A stretch of 64,000 bases of DNA from a bacterium endosymbiont of Escarpia laminata (GTDB lineage Bacteria; Pseudomonadota; Gammaproteobacteria; Chromatiales; Chromatiaceae): assembly GCA_003660235.1 (NCBI GenBank), contig QGON01000057.1, positions 42,054-106,053 of the forward strand, written 5' to 3'. The notes under the pieces were generated by a model, which did not search any database, had not been told where the DNA came from, and worked only from the letters and a program-made list of their open reading frames with translations. Position numbers and translations under genes: made by a program. Shown here piece by piece: positions 1 through 9,564 of the stretch (position 1 is its first letter; every line of letters starts with the position of its first letter).

Positions 1-777
1 CTGATCCCGCGATGCTTCAGCCTCCGTCTGACCCAACCGGACGTGATCTACGGTATGGCTGCCAATGGTGATTTCGGTGGAGCGTGAGATATCGCCTATC
101 TCGTCCCAGGTCAAAATGGCGGACCAGGGATCATCTTTGACAATCTGCCTGATGCTCATGCCACTCTGTTTTTCAAGTGATTCCGCCAGCTGATCGAAGT
201 AGTCGCGCATCTCTATGTCCGGCATATCGGCATGTTTCAGAATGCCGCGCAGCCGGGAATAGGATCGTGCCAAGGTGTCTCTGTTGGATTTGTCGATGGT
301 AACTTCAGTCTCTTTGTAGCGAATTGTTTCCCCATCGATGTCTGCAAACTGTAGCGCATAATCGAGGCGGTCGACCCAGAAGGGACGTTGCTCCTCAGTG
401 TGGCCGGTGGCGACATAGAAGACAGCAGGAACGCCATATTTCTGCAGTATCGGTAGCGCATGGGTCGCATTGTTTCTGTAACCGTCGTCGAAGGTAACGA
501 CGCAACAATTGGGCTTTGACGGCAGTCGTCCTTCCAGCATGGCTACAGCTTCATCGATAGTGACAAAGTTGTAATAACGACTGAAGAGCTTGAGGGTCTG
601 CTCAAGATATTTAGGTGCAAGTTGCGGCCGAAGCGGTTCCCATGAGGACGATTCCTCCTGGGTATCCATGACGCCGTGAATCGTAAAAATTGTAATTTTT
701 TTTCTCTTGAGGAAAAGCAAAGTCTTTAGGGCGCCAATCCGATACAAGATTTTTAGAATAGTCAGTTTAAGATTCAT
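1..777 (-). CDS. Polysaccharide deacetylase family protein (C-terminus truncated by window edge)
   Basis: Hand translation from ATG at 777: MNLKLTILKILYRIGALKTLLFLKRKKITIFTIHGVMD...CCVVTFDDGYRNNATHALPILQKYGVPAVFYVATG; TFDDGYRNN is the NodB-type deacetylase motif. Frame is open to the window start. Confidence 0.85.
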   Translation of the reverse strand, partial: MNLKLTILKILYRIGALKTLLFLKRKKITIFTIHGVMDTQEESSSWEPLRPQLAPKYLEQTLKLFSRYYNFVTIDEAVAMLEGRLPSKPNCCVVTFDDGYRNNATHALPILQKYGVPAVFYVATGHTEEQRPFWVDRLDYALQFADIDGETIRYKETEVTIDKSNRDTLARSYSRLRGILKHADMPDIEMRDYFDQLAESLEKQSGMSIRQIVKDDPWSAILTWDEIGDISRSTEITIGSHTVDHVRLGQTEAEASRDQ

Positions 778-958
778 CTTGTCCCTATATAAAAACGTGA
801 TCAGTGTGATTGCATGATGTTGGGCTTTCCAGAGCACGGCTTAACGGAATTTGTCCCGGAAGTTTTGTACTTTCCCTTACCCCGCCTCTTCCGGCAGTTA
901 ATCCCCGGATGATATTGGCGCTCTTTGGTAAATGGGTACTCTGACAGCTGCTCTCGGT

Positions 959-993
959 AAATTGTAAATATTTCTAACAAATTGTAAATATTT
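959..993. repeat. Two 15-bp direct repeats AAATTGTAAATATTT with 20-bp period
   Basis: AAATTGTAAATATTT read at 959-973 and 979-993. Confidence 0.8.
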
Positions 994-1224
994 ATAAATT
1001 CAGATAATAGCCTGAGATGCACCTTTTGTGTACAGGGGAAAGGAATGAGATTCAGAAGGCGTGTAAAGGATTCCCGGAGACCACGGGATCAAGCTTAATT
1101 TCAATTGTAACTATTCAACGATATTTCTAAACGCAGGTATGTCGCACGTAAAACGGCGCACACAACCCTACGGCACTTGGCGGATTCGATGGATCGAGAT
1201 GGCTGCAGTTCTGGTTTTTCGGTT

Positions 1225-2937
1225 TTATGCAGCAGCCTTGGGGTTTAGCTCCGGCAGGCGGTTGTCAATTCCATGTTTTTTTCCGCTGCGTCGAGTGCGG
1301 AGCAGAGGTATGCCGGGCCGTATCTCACGCTTGAATTCCCGTTTCCAGGCCTCGAAGTCGAGGGTAGTGTGGCCGTAGATTGCCTGGTCCAGATCGTGTA
1401 TGAGGCTACGCACCCGCTGAGGGTTGGATCTTGGCTGAAAATTGATGATGCGGTCCGCAATGCTCGCAAAGGGCGCTCTGGGAGGCATATCCATATGTTT
1501 GTTGGCCAGGAAACGCAGAGTGTAACCCCAGACTTCAGGATCGTTTTCCTGATCAACGCAACGTACGCAGAACCAGAAACGGAACGACAGCGGTAGCATG
1601 CCGACCAGTTGACGGCGCAATCGTTGCCACTTGGTGATTGGATTGAGGCAGGCAGTGGTGGCACGAAACTTCTTACTGAGCGGAGCGAAAGCCGGTGCCA
1701 TGTTCAGGAAAGGCCTCTTCAGTGCAATGGTAAGCGGAGCAAATGCAGCGGGAGGTTGCACCTCACGTTTTCTATTGGCGATCCAGACCGCCAGCCAGTA
1801 ACCGAAGATAATACCCAGTGCCACGCCCAGTGGGATCCAGAAGGCGGCGGGGGAGCCGGCTGGAAAAAATGTGCTCGTCTCGGTCAGGCCGAAAAGTCCT
1901 TTCCCCCTTAAACCACTACCGCTGACAGCCAAGGGTTTTACGGGCTCGGAGGCATGCTGCGGCATGCCTGTCCTGATATTCCACCAAGGTATACGCAACT
2001 CGGGTAGTTGCAGGTCACCGCCATGCTGGGGGACCAGCGTGAAGGTTTCGATGCGGCTTCCCAGAATCTTTTTGCCACTCTTGCTGAGATTGGTATGGGT
2101 GCGAGTCTTCTCCCGGTAAACCCGAAAGGCAGGGCTTTGCAGCTGGCGTTCGAGACTGGGCAGGAGATTGCCGGACGCTCCGATGGCCTTGATTTCAATC
2201 GTCAGGCTGGTTGGTTGCCCGGCAGCGAAGCGGGTGTTCTCCGGTAGTTTCGTTTTAAGGGTCAACTGTTCGAGCGGCAGCCAGGGATTGATGGAAGGAT
2301 CGGCATCTTTGACATCGAGTATCAGTGGCTTATCATTGGTCGCATCGAAAGCCTTGGGAGCGCTGCCGTATCCACTCATAGGTTCCAGTGTTCCAGTAAC
2401 GTGAAGCGGTGGAATCTCGATCTTTCCGGGACGCAGTGGCGTCACCTGGTAGATAAATCCGGTCACGATCTCCTGATTTCCTTTACGGGTGCGGGAGCTG
2501 GCTGTGGGGCCCTTGATCTTCTGGAAAATGAGCGCGTCGGTTTGCGGCAGTTGTGGTGTGGCGGTTTTGAGGTTGCCGTCACTGATGATGTTGAGATGAA
2601 GTAGCAGGTTCTCCTGCAGATAGGGGGTTCTGCCTGAGAGTTTGATCTCCAGGCGAGGCGGACGGGATTGTTGGCTGTAGTACGGTGTTTGGTTATATCC
2701 CGGGCGCTGCATGCCCGGCCAGCCACCAGGTCCGTACGAGGGGGGCTGCACGGTTGGCGGGGGAAGTTTCGGTGAGGGGGTGCCCTTACTGCGCTGGTCC
2801 GGTGGCGCATAATTCCACTGGCTGGCAGGGGGTTGCCAGGGCAAATAACCGGGGTAGCTGCCGGGCGCCGCTGCGATATTGGTCGCCAGCAGCAGCAATA
2901 GCAAAATGCCTGGAAAAGCGTGCAATCGTCTATCCAT
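1225..2937 (-). CDS. batD: BatD-like aerotolerance protein
   Basis: 570 aa, N-terminal signal-like segment, Pro-rich linker, BatD-type beta domains, C-terminal TM; terminal gene of the Bat operon. Confidence 0.85.
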   Translation of the reverse strand: MDRRLHAFPGILLLLLLATNIAAAPGSYPGYLPWQPPASQWNYAPPDQRSKGTPSPKLPPPTVQPPSYGPGGWPGMQRPGYNQTPYYSQQSRPPRLEIKLSGRTPYLQENLLLHLNIISDGNLKTATPQLPQTDALIFQKIKGPTASSRTRKGNQEIVTGFIYQVTPLRPGKIEIPPLHVTGTLEPMSGYGSAPKAFDATNDKPLILDVKDADPSINPWLPLEQLTLKTKLPENTRFAAGQPTSLTIEIKAIGASGNLLPSLERQLQSPAFRVYREKTRTHTNLSKSGKKILGSRIETFTLVPQHGGDLQLPELRIPWWNIRTGMPQHASEPVKPLAVSGSGLRGKGLFGLTETSTFFPAGSPAAFWIPLGVALGIIFGYWLAVWIANRKREVQPPAAFAPLTIALKRPFLNMAPAFAPLSKKFRATTACLNPITKWQRLRRQLVGMLPLSFRFWFCVRCVDQENDPEVWGYTLRFLANKHMDMPPRAPFASIADRIINFQPRSNPQRVRSLIHDLDQAIYGHTTLDFEAWKREFKREIRPGIPLLRTRRSGKKHGIDNRLPELNPKAAA

Positions 2938-3037
2938 CCTCTGAGAACCTCGGTGGTTTCCAGTATTTATTTGGTCTTTAATTTATAAGGTGTTGGAGTC
3001 AAATTTGTTCGACTCCAACCCAGGCTTATCTTGCGGG

Positions 3038-4399
3038 CTACCAGGGCCGCGTCTCAAAATCGCGGCCGCCTTTGCTGCGCAGATAGTCGTACTCTTGGAG
3101 TTTGAACTGTTTTTGCATCAGCTCTGCCGGGTCGCCTTCGACCTGTTCCAGCCACTGCTCCATCAGTGCCATGCCGCCACTCATGTGGGATTGACTGTCG
3201 TCACCGGGGCCGCCACCTTGCTGTTGGTCGGCATCAGGGGTCGACATATCACCCATCTGGTCGACTTGATCGACTGCTTCAGGGGTTGGTTGGCCCTGTG
3301 GCAGTGTTTCCGGGTCTTGCCTCTCCTCTCCCAGTCGGCCGACAGTAGGCTGATCCTGCTCTGCTGAATTTTCATCCGGTGATTCTCCAAGGCTAGCAGA
3401 CTTTTCCTCGGGCGATGGCTCTTTACCGGCAGTATCTTCCTGCGGTTCATCCTGCTGGTTGGCCTCTGCATCCTCTGCTTCGGACTGTTCCTGTTCGGAC
3501 TTCCCAGCTTGGTCGGTGCGGTCTTCCTGTTCGCCGCCTTCACCTTCGTCCTGCTGTTGTTCGCCGGCCTTGGGTTCTTCGGACTCCTCTTCGCCAGCCT
3601 CACCCTGCTGTTCAGGATCATCCTTCTCCTGCCCCGCTTTATCCTGCTGTTCGGTTTCGTCCTTTTGCTCACCGGACTGTTGGCCCTGCTGCTCGTCCTC
3701 GGATGAACCCTCCTGATCCTGTTCACCCTGCTGCTCGCCTTCCTGCTCTTCAGACTCTTCGCTTGAGGAGCCGCTCTGCTGTTGATCCTGTTGTTCTCCG
3801 CTCTCGCTCTCCTGCTCGCTTTCGGCCTCTCCCTCGCCCTGCTGCTGCTCTTCGCTCTGCTCGCCGGATTCCTGCTGTTCCTCGGATTCCTGCTCGCCTG
3901 ACTGCTGCTCTTCCTCCGACTCCTGCTCTCCCTCTTCCTGCTGTTTTTCCTGTTCCTCTTTTTCCTGCTCCGCCTTCTCTTCTTCGGTCAACTCATCCTC
4001 TTCGGGCTGCTCCTTGGCCATCAGGGTACGTGTAAGCGCCAGATTGTAGCCGGCATCCTCATGTTTGGGGTCATTCGCCAACACCGATTCATAGGCTTCG
4101 ACAGCGCCTGGATAGTCCTCCAACCTGAAACGCGCATTGCCCAGGTTGTAGCGTGCATCCTGCTCTACGTCGTCCCGCTCCACAGCGGCAAAACTTTCGG
4201 CCGCCGCCGCATACTCGCCCGCCCGGTATTGGGCCACACCACGGCGATAGGGGTCGCTGAAATCCTTTGCCGCCTCTTCATAGTGCCCCTGCTGATAGGC
4301 GTCCTCAGCGATCTGTTCGCTGTTGCGGAACCACTCGGCTTGTGTGGGGGCGCAAATCAGAAGCAGGAGGGGGAGAAGCGGGATAAGGCGCCTGTTCAT
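3038..4399 (-). CDS. batC: BatC-like TPR protein with long Glu/Gln/Ser low-complexity tail
   Basis: TPR repeats (YNLGNARFRLEDYPGAVEAYESVLANDPKHEDAGYNLAL) followed by about 280 aa of E/Q/S-rich sequence. Confidence 0.85.
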   Translation of the reverse strand: MNRRLIPLLPLLLLICAPTQAEWFRNSEQIAEDAYQQGHYEEAAKDFSDPYRRGVAQYRAGEYAAAAESFAAVERDDVEQDARYNLGNARFRLEDYPGAVEAYESVLANDPKHEDAGYNLALTRTLMAKEQPEEDELTEEEKAEQEKEEQEKQQEEGEQESEEEQQSGEQESEEQQESGEQSEEQQQGEGEAESEQESESGEQQDQQQSGSSSEESEEQEGEQQGEQDQEGSSEDEQQGQQSGEQKDETEQQDKAGQEKDDPEQQGEAGEEESEEPKAGEQQQDEGEGGEQEDRTDQAGKSEQEQSEAEDAEANQQDEPQEDTAGKEPSPEEKSASLGESPDENSAEQDQPTVGRLGEERQDPETLPQGQPTPEAVDQVDQMGDMSTPDADQQQGGGPGDDSQSHMSGGMALMEQWLEQVEGDPAELMQKQFKLQEYDYLRSKGGRDFETRPW

Positions 4400-5427
4400 A
4401 GGCCCCCCTCCGCTTGCTGGCGCCGAAAAGTGGGCAGCAACAGCAGTACCAGCGGAATCAGCATCCAGTAAAACCGCTCGTTCCAGATCCTGGTCTTCTC
4501 ATCAGTGGCTACCGCCTCTGTAGCGTCGGAGGCAGCGAGGGTGAGAAGGGTGCGGCTGTCATCATCGCGAAAGTTTGCCTGCAGATAGCGGCCGTTACCG
4601 GCTGCCGCCAACTCTTTGAGCAACGGCTCGTTGAGCCGAGATTCGATAATCTTGCCTGCGCGGTCGCGCATCAGGTCTCCCAGACCGGTCGGAGCGGGTA
4701 CCGGACCGCCGCCGCTGGTGCCGACGCCGAGCACATGCAGGCGGATGCCACTTGCCGCCAGGGCTTCGGCCCGTTTGGCCAGGTCGGGTTCATCAAAGTC
4801 GCCGTCGCTGATCAGCAGGATCGAGCGTCCGCCCTCGCTGGGCTGGCCTTTGAGCAGCTGTTCCGCCTTGTCCAGTGCAGTATGCAGACGGCTGCCCTGC
4901 AATCGAGTCAGGTCGGTGGAGAGAGCGGGCAGGGCGTTGAGGATGCTCTGGCCGTCTTCCGTAATGGGTGAGACGATGTGGGAGACTGAAGCGAAGGCGA
5001 TCAGGCCGATACGGATCTCCCGGTTGAGCTGTACCAGATCCTGGATCTCCTGACGGGCACGCCCCAGACGGGAGGGTTGCACATCGGCCACCTCCATGGA
5101 GCGGGAGATGTCCATCAGAATGATCAGGTCGCTGCCGGGGGTAAATGCCTCTACGTCAGTGTAGTCCCAGCGGGGGCCGGCCATGGCGATCACCGCAAGA
5201 ATCCACAACAGCGCCCAGCGGATGAAACGCCCCCAGCGTTCGTTGACCTCAAGTTCTCGTACACCGGTGAGGTGGGGCAACAGGTGTTCATCGGCGTATA
5301 GATGGATTGGCCCCTTGCTTGGGTGAGTGACGCTGAAGATCAGCCAGCCGAGTACCGGTAGCAGTCCAAGCAGGGCGAATAGCCACTCCGGGCGGGCAAA
5401 ATGGAAGGCTGCATCAGGCATAGCCAC
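4396..5427 (-). CDS. batB: BatB-like VWA domain membrane protein
   Basis: VWA MIDAS motif LIILMDISRSM; TM segments at both ends; overlaps batC start. Confidence 0.9.
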   Translation of the reverse strand: MAMPDAAFHFARPEWLFALLGLLPVLGWLIFSVTHPSKGPIHLYADEHLLPHLTGVRELEVNERWGRFIRWALLWILAVIAMAGPRWDYTDVEAFTPGSDLIILMDISRSMEVADVQPSRLGRARQEIQDLVQLNREIRIGLIAFASVSHIVSPITEDGQSILNALPALSTDLTRLQGSRLHTALDKAEQLLKGQPSEGGRSILLISDGDFDEPDLAKRAEALAASGIRLHVLGVGTSGGGPVPAPTGLGDLMRDRAGKIIESRLNEPLLKELAAAGNGRYLQANFRDDDSRTLLTLAASDATEAVATDEKTRIWNERFYWMLIPLVLLLLPTFRRQQAEGGL

Positions 5428-6493
5428 CTCCCTTCAAGGTGCGTTTGCGGCCCTCCGGAAAGAGTCCCATGACCAGCAGGCAGATAAGCCCGATGCCGAG
5501 GGGCCAGTGGTAGAGCGGTTGTGGAATGAAGATGGTGCGGGACTCCGCTTCGGTCTTCTCCAGCTCGTCGATACGCTGGTAGATCTTCTCCAGAGCCGCA
5601 GTGTCGGTACCCCGGAAGTAGGCGCCGCCGGAGGTTTCAGCAATCTGCCGCATCACCTCTTCGTTGAAGCCGAGGTCGCTGCGATAGATCAGCCGTCCGT
5701 TCTCCATGATCGGTACCTCTTCACGATCACTGCCGACGCCGATGCTGTAGATACGGATGCCTTCCCGAGCGGCTAACTGTGCCGCTTTCAGCGGGGGGAT
5801 GGTGCCTGCAGTGTTCTCGCCGTCGGCGATCAGCAACAGCACCCGCGAGCCTTCCGGGCGATCACGCAGTTTCTTGACGCCCAGTCCGAGGGCATCACCC
5901 ATGGCCGTACCATTGCCGGCGATAGTGGGAATTACATCGTTGAGCAGGCTGTTTACCGCCCTGCGGTCGAAGCTCAGAGGTGACAAAACATAGGCCTGAC
6001 TGCCGAAGATAATCAAGCCGATGCGGTCCCCCTGGCGTCCATCGATGAATTTGCCCACGACGCCTTTCACCACCTGCATGCGGCTCACCTGCTTGCCTTT
6101 GACAGTGAAGTCGAGGGCGTCCATGGAGTGGGAGGCGTCCACTGCCAGCATCAGATCGTAACCGGCAGTGCGATTCTCCGTGTAGGGTTCGAGCCACTGG
6201 GGGCGCATCAGCGCAAGCACCAGGGAGATCCAAAGCAGGATGAGCAGGATCCGGTAGAGCAGGGCGATGATGGGAGTGCCGGGACGGCGGGCCTGAAAGG
6301 CCTCCTGCAGATGTCCCAACGAAGGGTGGAGCAGGGTGGTCTGGTGACCCTCGGTCAACGTCTGTTCCTCACTCTTCGGACGCTGCCAGAAGAGTCGTGT
6401 CAGGAACGGCAGGACCAGCAGCAGCGCCATCCAGGGCCAGTGAAATTCAAACATGACAGGCTCCCTCACTGCTGACCCAGCGGATGGCGGCAT
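5414..6493 (-). CDS. batA: BatA-like VWA domain membrane protein
   Basis: DLMLAVDASHSMDALDF MIDAS motif; terminal TM; overlaps batB. Confidence 0.9.
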   Translation of the reverse strand: MPPSAGSAVREPVMFEFHWPWMALLLVLPFLTRLFWQRPKSEEQTLTEGHQTTLLHPSLGHLQEAFQARRPGTPIIALLYRILLILLWISLVLALMRPQWLEPYTENRTAGYDLMLAVDASHSMDALDFTVKGKQVSRMQVVKGVVGKFIDGRQGDRIGLIIFGSQAYVLSPLSFDRRAVNSLLNDVIPTIAGNGTAMGDALGLGVKKLRDRPEGSRVLLLIADGENTAGTIPPLKAAQLAAREGIRIYSIGVGSDREEVPIMENGRLIYRSDLGFNEEVMRQIAETSGGAYFRGTDTAALEKIYQRIDELEKTEAESRTIFIPQPLYHWPLGIGLICLLVMGLFPEGRKRTLKGGGYA

Positions 6494-6929
6494 CGATCAG
6501 GCGGCCAAGGGCGGCACGATCGGTATCGAGTCCTGGTGGAGCGTAGGGGAGTTGCAGCAGCAGTTTGCCATTCTGCTGCCAGTCGAAGTCGGATTTGTCG
6601 TTTTTCTTCAGCCACAGCAACCAGGTCTCTCCGGTCAGAGCCGCTGCATGGGGCCGGCCGCAGCGGGCGATGGCGATGCGGCGTAACAGTTCGGAGAGCT
6701 CCCCTGCCACCTCTTTGGTGGCCTGGGTTTTGAGTTTGCGTTTCAGTTGCAGCAATCGACGGCGGGCATCTTTTTGCCAGCGTCCGAGGGGATAGAGTCT
6801 GCGTTGACGCAGCAGCCACACGACGAGCAGAACGAAGAGCACGATGCCCAGCGCGGAGAGCCACCAGCCGATGGCCAGGGGCCACCAGGAGGCGGGGTCG
6901 ATTGTGTGGATGTCGCGCAGTGAGTCCAT
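6447..6929 (-). CDS. DUF4381 family protein
   Basis: MDSLRDIHTIDPASWWPLAIGWWLSALGIVLFVLLVVWLLRQRR; DUF4381 size and position between DUF58 and BatA. Start set at ATG 6929. Confidence 0.8.
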   Translation of the reverse strand: MDSLRDIHTIDPASWWPLAIGWWLSALGIVLFVLLVVWLLRQRRLYPLGRWQKDARRRLLQLKRKLKTQATKEVAGELSELLRRIAIARCGRPHAAALTGETWLLWLKKNDKSDFDWQQNGKLLLQLPYAPPGLDTDRAALGRLIDAAIRWVSSEGACHV

Positions 6930-6937
6930 ATCAATAA

Positions 6938-7849
6938 CTAGCGCGCGCCGAAGTGACGGGCGAGTGCGCGGGTCAGGGTGATGTGGATCTCTTCGTCGGT
7001 GCTGACGGGCATCAAGGGTACACCGAGACGATTGCAGAGTGCCTCGAGTGTGCTGCGGCGCCGCTGCCAAATCTCATGGTAGCGGTCACGGGCCTGTTGA
7101 TCACGGGTATCTATCTCTATCAGCTCCCCATCCGGCCCCGCAAAGGTGACCCTGCCCATCTCAGGGATTTCGCTTTCTGCGGGATCGTCTACCGGGATCA
7201 ATACCAGTGTGTGGTGTTGGCAGAGACGTCCCAGTGTCTGCTCCAGGTCGGCTATCTCCCGATTCATATCGGCAATAACGAAGATCAGCGATCCGGTGGG
7301 GGTACCCCGGTCCGCCTTCTGCAATGCTTCGGAGAGACAGTCGATCTGACGTTTCTCCTGGCTGCCCTCGGTAGTGAGGGAGTGCAGCAGGCGCCAGAGG
7401 GCGCGGCGGCCCTTGGTGGGACGGATATACTGCATGCCGATTCCGGCGTCGCCAAACAGCATGCCACCCACCCGATCATTGAGCCGCGAGGCTGCCCAGC
7501 CGAGCAGGGCCGCAGCCTTGGCGGCCTGAATCGATTTGAAGGTGCCGCGGGTGCCGAAGCTCATGTGTGGTCCCTTGTCCACACAGAGCACCACGCTGCG
7601 CTCCCGCTCTTCACGGAAGATCTTGAGGTGGGGAACATTGGTGCGGGCGGTGACGTTCCACTCCATATTGCGGATATCGTCGCCCTCCCGGTATTCGCGC
7701 ACCTCCTCGAAATCGAGACCGGTGCCACGGAACACTGATGAGTAGAGACCGCTGAAACTGGAGTTGACCAGGTGGTGCGAAGCCAGACCAAGGGTATGGG
7801 CCTGATGCCGCAGTTCCAGCAGGTCGTCGATATGGGGGTAGAGACTCAT
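6938..7849 (-). CDS. DUF58 domain protein
   Basis: GLDFEEVREYREGDDIRNMEWNVTARTNVPHLKIFREERE is a DUF58 signature. Start set at ATG 7849. Confidence 0.9.
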   Translation of the reverse strand: MSLYPHIDDLLELRHQAHTLGLASHHLVNSSFSGLYSSVFRGTGLDFEEVREYREGDDIRNMEWNVTARTNVPHLKIFREERERSVVLCVDKGPHMSFGTRGTFKSIQAAKAAALLGWAASRLNDRVGGMLFGDAGIGMQYIRPTKGRRALWRLLHSLTTEGSQEKRQIDCLSEALQKADRGTPTGSLIFVIADMNREIADLEQTLGRLCQHHTLVLIPVDDPAESEIPEMGRVTFAGPDGELIEIDTRDQQARDRYHEIWQRRRSTLEALCNRLGVPLMPVSTDEEIHITLTRALARHFGAR

Positions 7850-7880
7850 GGTGAGACGCTTCCTCTGACAACCGGCGGGA

Positions 7881-8837
7881 TTAAGGGATTGCGACCATGT
7901 CCAGCAGACGCGCCAGGAAGTCGTCTGTGGTGATGCCCTCGGCTTCTGCTTCAAAGGTCAGCAGGATGCGGTGACGCAGAATCGGCGGTGCCACAGCCTG
8001 AATATGGTGTGGGGCGACGAAATCCTCACCGTCGAGCCAGGCCCGGGCACGGGAGCAACGGGCCAGCGCGATACTTGCACGGGGAGATGCGCCGAATCGG
8101 CACCAGCGGGCCAGGTCGGTATCGTAGGCCTTGGGGTTACGGGTGGCCTGCACCAGATCCACGATGTAGCTGTTCAGTTTTGGATCAAGGTAGAGTTCAG
8201 CCGCTTCCTGGCGGATTGCGAACAGATCGTGCTGAGAGAGCTGCTTTGACGGGGGCTTGGGGGCTTCCGTCATCTGATTGCTGTCCAGTGCCAGAATCTG
8301 CAGCTCCTCTTCGCGGCTCGGGTATTCCACGTTTGCCTGCATCAGGAAGCGGTCGAGTTGGGCTTCCGGAAGATTGTAGGTACCTTCCTGCTCAATCGGA
8401 TTCTGGGTGGCCAGCACCATGAAGAGTTGCGGCAGCGCATAGGTCGTCTGACCGACGGTTATTTGCTGTTCCGCCATCGCCTCCAGGAGCGCGGACTGGA
8501 CCTTGGCGGGGGCGCGGTTGATCTCGTCGCCGAGCAGAATATTGTGGAAGATCGGTCCCTGGCGAAATTCGAACTCTCCCTTTTCGTGGCGGTAGATGTC
8601 GGTGCCGATAAGGTCTGAGGGCAACAAATCGGGGGTGAACTGGATGCGATGGAAGTCACCTTCGATCGCTTCGGCCAGCGCTTTGACTGCCGTTGTCTTG
8701 GCCAGCCCCGGCAGACCCTCCACCAGCAGGTGTCCGTCGCTGAGCAGGCAGATCAACATTGCGTCGATGAATTTTTGTTGCCCGATGATGCGGGAGGCCA
8801 AGTGTTCGCGGAGGGGGTCGAGGTCGGAAGGATTCAT
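7881..8837 (-). CDS. MoxR-family AAA+ ATPase
   Basis: LLVEGLPGLAKTTAVKALAEAI Walker A, GDEINRAPAKVQSALLEAM Walker B; start MNPSDLDPLREH at 8837. Confidence 0.95.
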   Translation of the reverse strand: MNPSDLDPLREHLASRIIGQQKFIDAMLICLLSDGHLLVEGLPGLAKTTAVKALAEAIEGDFHRIQFTPDLLPSDLIGTDIYRHEKGEFEFRQGPIFHNILLGDEINRAPAKVQSALLEAMAEQQITVGQTTYALPQLFMVLATQNPIEQEGTYNLPEAQLDRFLMQANVEYPSREEELQILALDSNQMTEAPKPPSKQLSQHDLFAIRQEAAELYLDPKLNSYIVDLVQATRNPKAYDTDLARWCRFGASPRASIALARCSRARAWLDGEDFVAPHHIQAVAPPILRHRILLTFEAEAEGITTDDFLARLLDMVAIP

Positions 8838-9099
8838 ACTACAGCTACTTTTATAATGGGTCGTTATCTGTCCATCACGCCTCCCGGCGCGCTTGCTGGC
8901 AGCCTGAGGCGTTGATGACAATCTTGTAATCACGCCATCCTGTCGCCAATTCGGATAAAGTGCAAGCAGTAGAAGTGTTGTAAGTTATTTGATTATTAGA
9001 ATTTTATTAATTATCTGTAGATGATTTCGTCCAGCTATCCGGGTTTTGCAGACTCCAAAATGCACTTTCGCCAACACCCTGATAATTATGATTGAACAT

Positions 9100-9350
9100 T
9101 GTGGAAAAGCCGCTTTTTCAATGTGTTGCCTGGTGATTTATTCACACAGCGCCTATTGCAGTTCCTGTGGCGGGGTATTTGTCAATAGTCAGGGTGTAAA
9201 AAAATTTGTACATTGATATTATCCTTTATATTCAGTTGGTTAGTAGATCGTTTATTTTTTTTACAATCTAAAGACAAGTCAATGTTTATGCGGGTTTCAG
9301 GGTGATGTCCCGATTTTTTCAACAAAGTTATCCACAGAAGATGTGCATAA
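9100..9350. other. DnaA-box cluster (candidate oriC or DnaA-binding locus)
   Basis: TTWTNCACA matches: TGTGGAAAA (-) 9100-9108, TTATTCACA (+) 9138-9146, TTATCCACA (+) 9328-9336, TGTGCATAA (-) 9342-9350; intervening 9181-9280 is 27% G+C by hand count. Confidence 0.6.
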
Positions 9351-9525
9351 GTGGGAAGTCGTTTTTCAAAGCGGGGTTACAGCTGTTTTCAAGCAATATC
9401 CTGATGAATATTCGCTAACGTATTGATTTAACTTTTGGGGGGGGATGCTTCTCAGGGGGAGAGTCTGTTTCCCGAAATATATCAAAAATCTGAAATATTG
9501 AGGCGTAGAGCGGCAGGGTTTTGGG

Positions 9526-9531
9526 TATAAT
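9526..9531 (+). promoter_or_regulatory. Candidate -10 element TATAAT upstream of typA
   Basis: TATAAT 34 bp before the GTG start codon; no -35 at good spacing. Confidence 0.35.
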
Positions 9532-9564
9532 CCCCGCTCTTTTTTTGGACCGGACTGTAATTCA

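Noticed and set aside
3181-4035. Long ORFs opposite or out of frame with batC (3181-3726 -, 3415-4035 +)
   Set aside because: By-products of the repetitive GAG/CAG low-complexity batC tail; compositions are pure R/S/P or L/F runs with no domain features.
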